This document shows positions 37,525 to 39,203 of a DNA stretch of 39,203 bases, one piece after another. Positions within the stretch are counted from its first letter, which is position 1, and each line of letters starts with the position of its first letter. The DNA is from Deltaproteobacteria bacterium. Lineage in GTDB: Bacteria > Desulfobacterota > Syntrophia > Syntrophales > UBA2210. Under the pieces are notes generated by a model that did no database searches, was not told the origin of the DNA, and saw only the letters and a program-made list of their open reading frames with translations. A program made the position numbers and the translations under genes. The DNA lies in NCBI GenBank assembly GCA_026388515.1, contig JAPLJO010000074.1, forward strand, positions 1-39,203, read 5' to 3'.

Positions 37525-38340
37525 ATGCAAAAGATTACCAATAATATTTACACCGAAACCGGGTTTCGAGGGTGCAATCCCGGCTTCGTAATCACTACGG
37601 AAGGGGTAGTGATGATTGATACTCCTCAGCTGCCAGCGGACGCAATAGGGTGGCGCAATGAGATCTCGAAACATGGTTCTGTTCGCTACCTGATAAATAC
37701 CGAGCCTCACGGCGATCATTTCACCGGGAATTACTATTTCGAGGGCACAGTAGTGGCTCATGAGGGAACCAGAGACGTAATTCTAGCAGCCTCAGTGAAA
37801 CAACTAAGGGAACGACTCGGGCAGACAGCGCCTGCGAGCCTTTCCCTTATGGAGGGATTCAGCTATCGCCCGCCCACCATTACCCTTTCCCAGCGACTGA
37901 CTCTCTACGTAGGCGATCACACCTTCCAGCTCATTAACCTCCCTGGGCACACCCCTTACCAGGTGGCAGTTTATATCCCCGAGGAGAGGGTAGTCTTTAC
38001 CTCAGACAATGTATTTGGCAAAGTACAGGCTTGGCTTCACCAAGCCCTCCCTTATGAGTGGTTAAATTCATTGAAGCGAATTCAGGAGCTGAAGGCCGAT
38101 ATCCTGGTTCCAGGGCACGGCAGCATTTGTAACCAAAGTTACATCCCTGAAATGAGCGCTTTTATTCAGGCTTGGATAGATGCAGTCGCTGCGGCCATTA
38201 ACCAAGGGATGAGTCTGGAGGAGGCTCAAAACAAGGTTTCACTCCTCGATCGCTATCCTATGGAGAAAGGGAGCGAAGCCATGGCACAAGAGGTGCAGCG
38301 GATGAATGTAGCACGCCTGTATGAAGTGCTTAAAAAGTAG
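37525..38340 (+). CDS. MBL-fold metallo-hydrolase (variant ExHxDH metal motif)
   Basis: A 271-residue metallo-beta-lactamase-fold protein. The first metal motif reads INTEPHGDHFTGNYYF, that is, E-x-H-x-D-H with glutamate where the usual first histidine stands; LPGHTPYQ, FTSDNVF and LVPGHGSIC supply the later metal positions. The glutamate form recurs in some MBL-fold subgroups and does not by itself mean loss of function. The substrate is unknown. I chose the ATG at 37525, five bases after TAGGAGG; an adjacent ATG at 37522 is also possible. It lies 37 bp after the aldo/keto reductase and 401 bp before the broken TetR gene, which may once have regulated the pair (inference). Confidence 0.88.
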   Translation: MQKITNNIYTETGFRGCNPGFVITTEGVVMIDTPQLPADAIGWRNEISKHGSVRYLINTEPHGDHFTGNYYFEGTVVAHEGTRDVILAASVKQLRERLGQTAPASLSLMEGFSYRPPTITLSQRLTLYVGDHTFQLINLPGHTPYQVAVYIPEERVVFTSDNVFGKVQAWLHQALPYEWLNSLKRIQELKADILVPGHGSICNQSYIPEMSAFIQAWIDAVAAAINQGMSLEEAQNKVSLLDRYPMEKGSEAMAQEVQRMNVARLYEVLKK

Positions 38341-38741
38341 AAAATAAACTACCGTGCTTTGGGGGGCAGGTCACAGAAAAACCATCACGCTTTGGAGCAA
38401 GCTGCTTCTTCCTGAACTAAATAGAATTTGGCACAGCGTATTAGCTTCAAGTTTTTCCTGTAATCGTGTAACTGACAATTTCTATAAAGTGCACACTTTC
38501 AAGTAATCGTCAGTCTTTCACTTCGAATACCGACACGGAAGCGCATCAATAATTATAACTAGTCAACTGCCGAAAAATAACTTGCAAGGAGGCGCTACGA
38601 GAAAAAACAATCTGGCTTTACCTTATAAAATCATTATGCGAAAGAATCAGAAGCAAGCGTCGCTCCGCTCCGACAACGTTACCGATTTCATCAGAATAAC
38701 CATGTAAACGAGTAGTAATTTTATAGGGGGAAAGATTTGTT
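38341..38741. other. AT-rich gap before the TetR-like pseudogene (401 bp)
   Basis: No convincing gene. A frame with upstream AAGGAGG (about 38585-38591) runs to a stop near 38707 but has no normal start codon near that site; its late ATG would give about 23 residues. GCTTTGG occurs twice near 38355-38395. No terminator or clear promoter was recognised. Confidence 0.4.
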
Positions 38742-39203
38742 ATGGGAAAGAAACGAATCACAAAAGGAGAACGATATTCTCAGATAATAGATTGTGCGAC
38801 GAAGGTATTTGCCAAAAAAGGATATTCTGGTGCAACCACAAAGAACATCAGCGAGGCCGCTGGTATCTCTGAAAAAAATAATCTATGTTCATTCATTTCA
38901 AAAACAAGCAAGACCTGTTTTTGAAGTGCTTTAATAGAGTTGAAGAAGAGATGCGATTAAACTTCAGAAGAATTATACGAGAGTATAAAGGAAACCCATT
39001 AGCCATTTTAGAACAAATTGGTCTATTCCTTTTCGATTATATAAACAAAAAAATACGCTTTCAGCCTCATAGGCTTACATGCGAGAGAAGTAAATAACAA
39101 GGTGATAAAAGAAGAATACAAAAAATCGATAACCATGTACATTGACACTCTTGAAATAACCGTTAAAAAGGTCATAGAAAAAGGCATGATGCCTCCCTCT
39201 CTC
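38742..39203 (+). pseudogene. TetR/AcrR family transcriptional regulator, frameshifted, runs off the right edge
   Basis: The N-terminal DNA-binding domain is clear: RYSQIIDCATKVFAKKGYSGATTKNISEAAGISEK from the ATG at 38742. It then breaks. The expected IYVHFKNKQDLF continues in another frame from about 38885 (HFKNKQDLFLKCFNRVEEEMRLN), and after FQPHRL the match returns to the first frame near 39078 (HAREVNNKVIKEEYKKSITMYID). Three small changes explain this: one extra A in the A-run near 38873, a 4-base tandem duplication (ATTCATTC) near 38890, and one extra A near 39077. The net change is +6. The C-terminus lies outside the window. Either the gene is decaying or the assembly has errors. A ribosome site AGGGGG precedes the ATG. 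Confidence 0.82.

Overview
The window looks like part of the chromosome of an anaerobic Desulfobacterota (deltaproteobacterial) bacterium that oxidises short-chain fatty acids, probably a syntrophic or Syntrophia-like lineage. This assignment is inferred from gene content. The main clues are etfA/etfB beside a membrane FeS protein of the EtfAB:(methyl)menaquinone oxidoreductase (EMO, 'DUF224') type, a complete butyryl-CoA-type beta-oxidation cluster, a TRAP uptake system, and the yqeY-dnaG-rpoD operon order.

Region 1 (1-13.6 kb) is energy metabolism. It starts with the C-terminus of an acetyl-CoA synthetase, then etfB-etfA, the EMO-like oxidoreductase and an AMP-ligase homologue on the + strand. 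The - strand carries a converging operon read from 13.5 down to 6.4 kb: AMP-ligase homologue, thiolase, 3-hydroxyacyl-CoA dehydrogenase, enoyl-CoA hydratase, acyl-CoA dehydrogenase and an archaeal-type phosphoglycerate mutase. Together these would take butyryl-CoA to acetyl-CoA, with electrons from the acyl-CoA dehydrogenase passing through EtfAB and the EMO-like protein to the quinone pool. Both AMP-ligase homologues lack the usual catalytic lysine of the A10 loop.

Region 2 (13.7-32.3 kb) is mostly core functions: folD, a metallo-beta-lactamase-fold hydrolase, groES-groEL, ileS, lspA, a 3D-domain lipoprotein, a TRAP small permease plus binding protein (no large permease here), a his cluster (hisI-hisG-hisB-lipoprotein-hisA) with a HIT protein, and yqeY-dnaG-rpoD. 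The rpoD product has intact regions 2 and 4.1 but a strikingly altered region 4.2. A palindromic repeat-like unit lies in front of hisA.

Region 3 (32.3-39.2 kb) is visibly more AT-rich, has long gene-poor gaps and contains broken genes. It holds a 5'-truncated AIPR (abortive-infection type) gene joined head-to-head to a probably truncated di-cluster ferredoxin gene, a cystathionine gamma-synthase-like PLP enzyme, an orphan terminator in an empty gap, an FMN flavoprotein, a ferredoxin-tailed aldo/keto reductase, an MBL-fold hydrolase, and a TetR regulator broken by three small indels. It reads as an accessory or decaying segment. I found no rRNA, tRNA, CRISPR array, intact insertion sequence or phage gene. 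No completely new system is obvious. The strongest oddities are the sigma factor region 4.2, the two A10-deficient AMP-ligase homologues and the AIPR/ferredoxin junction.
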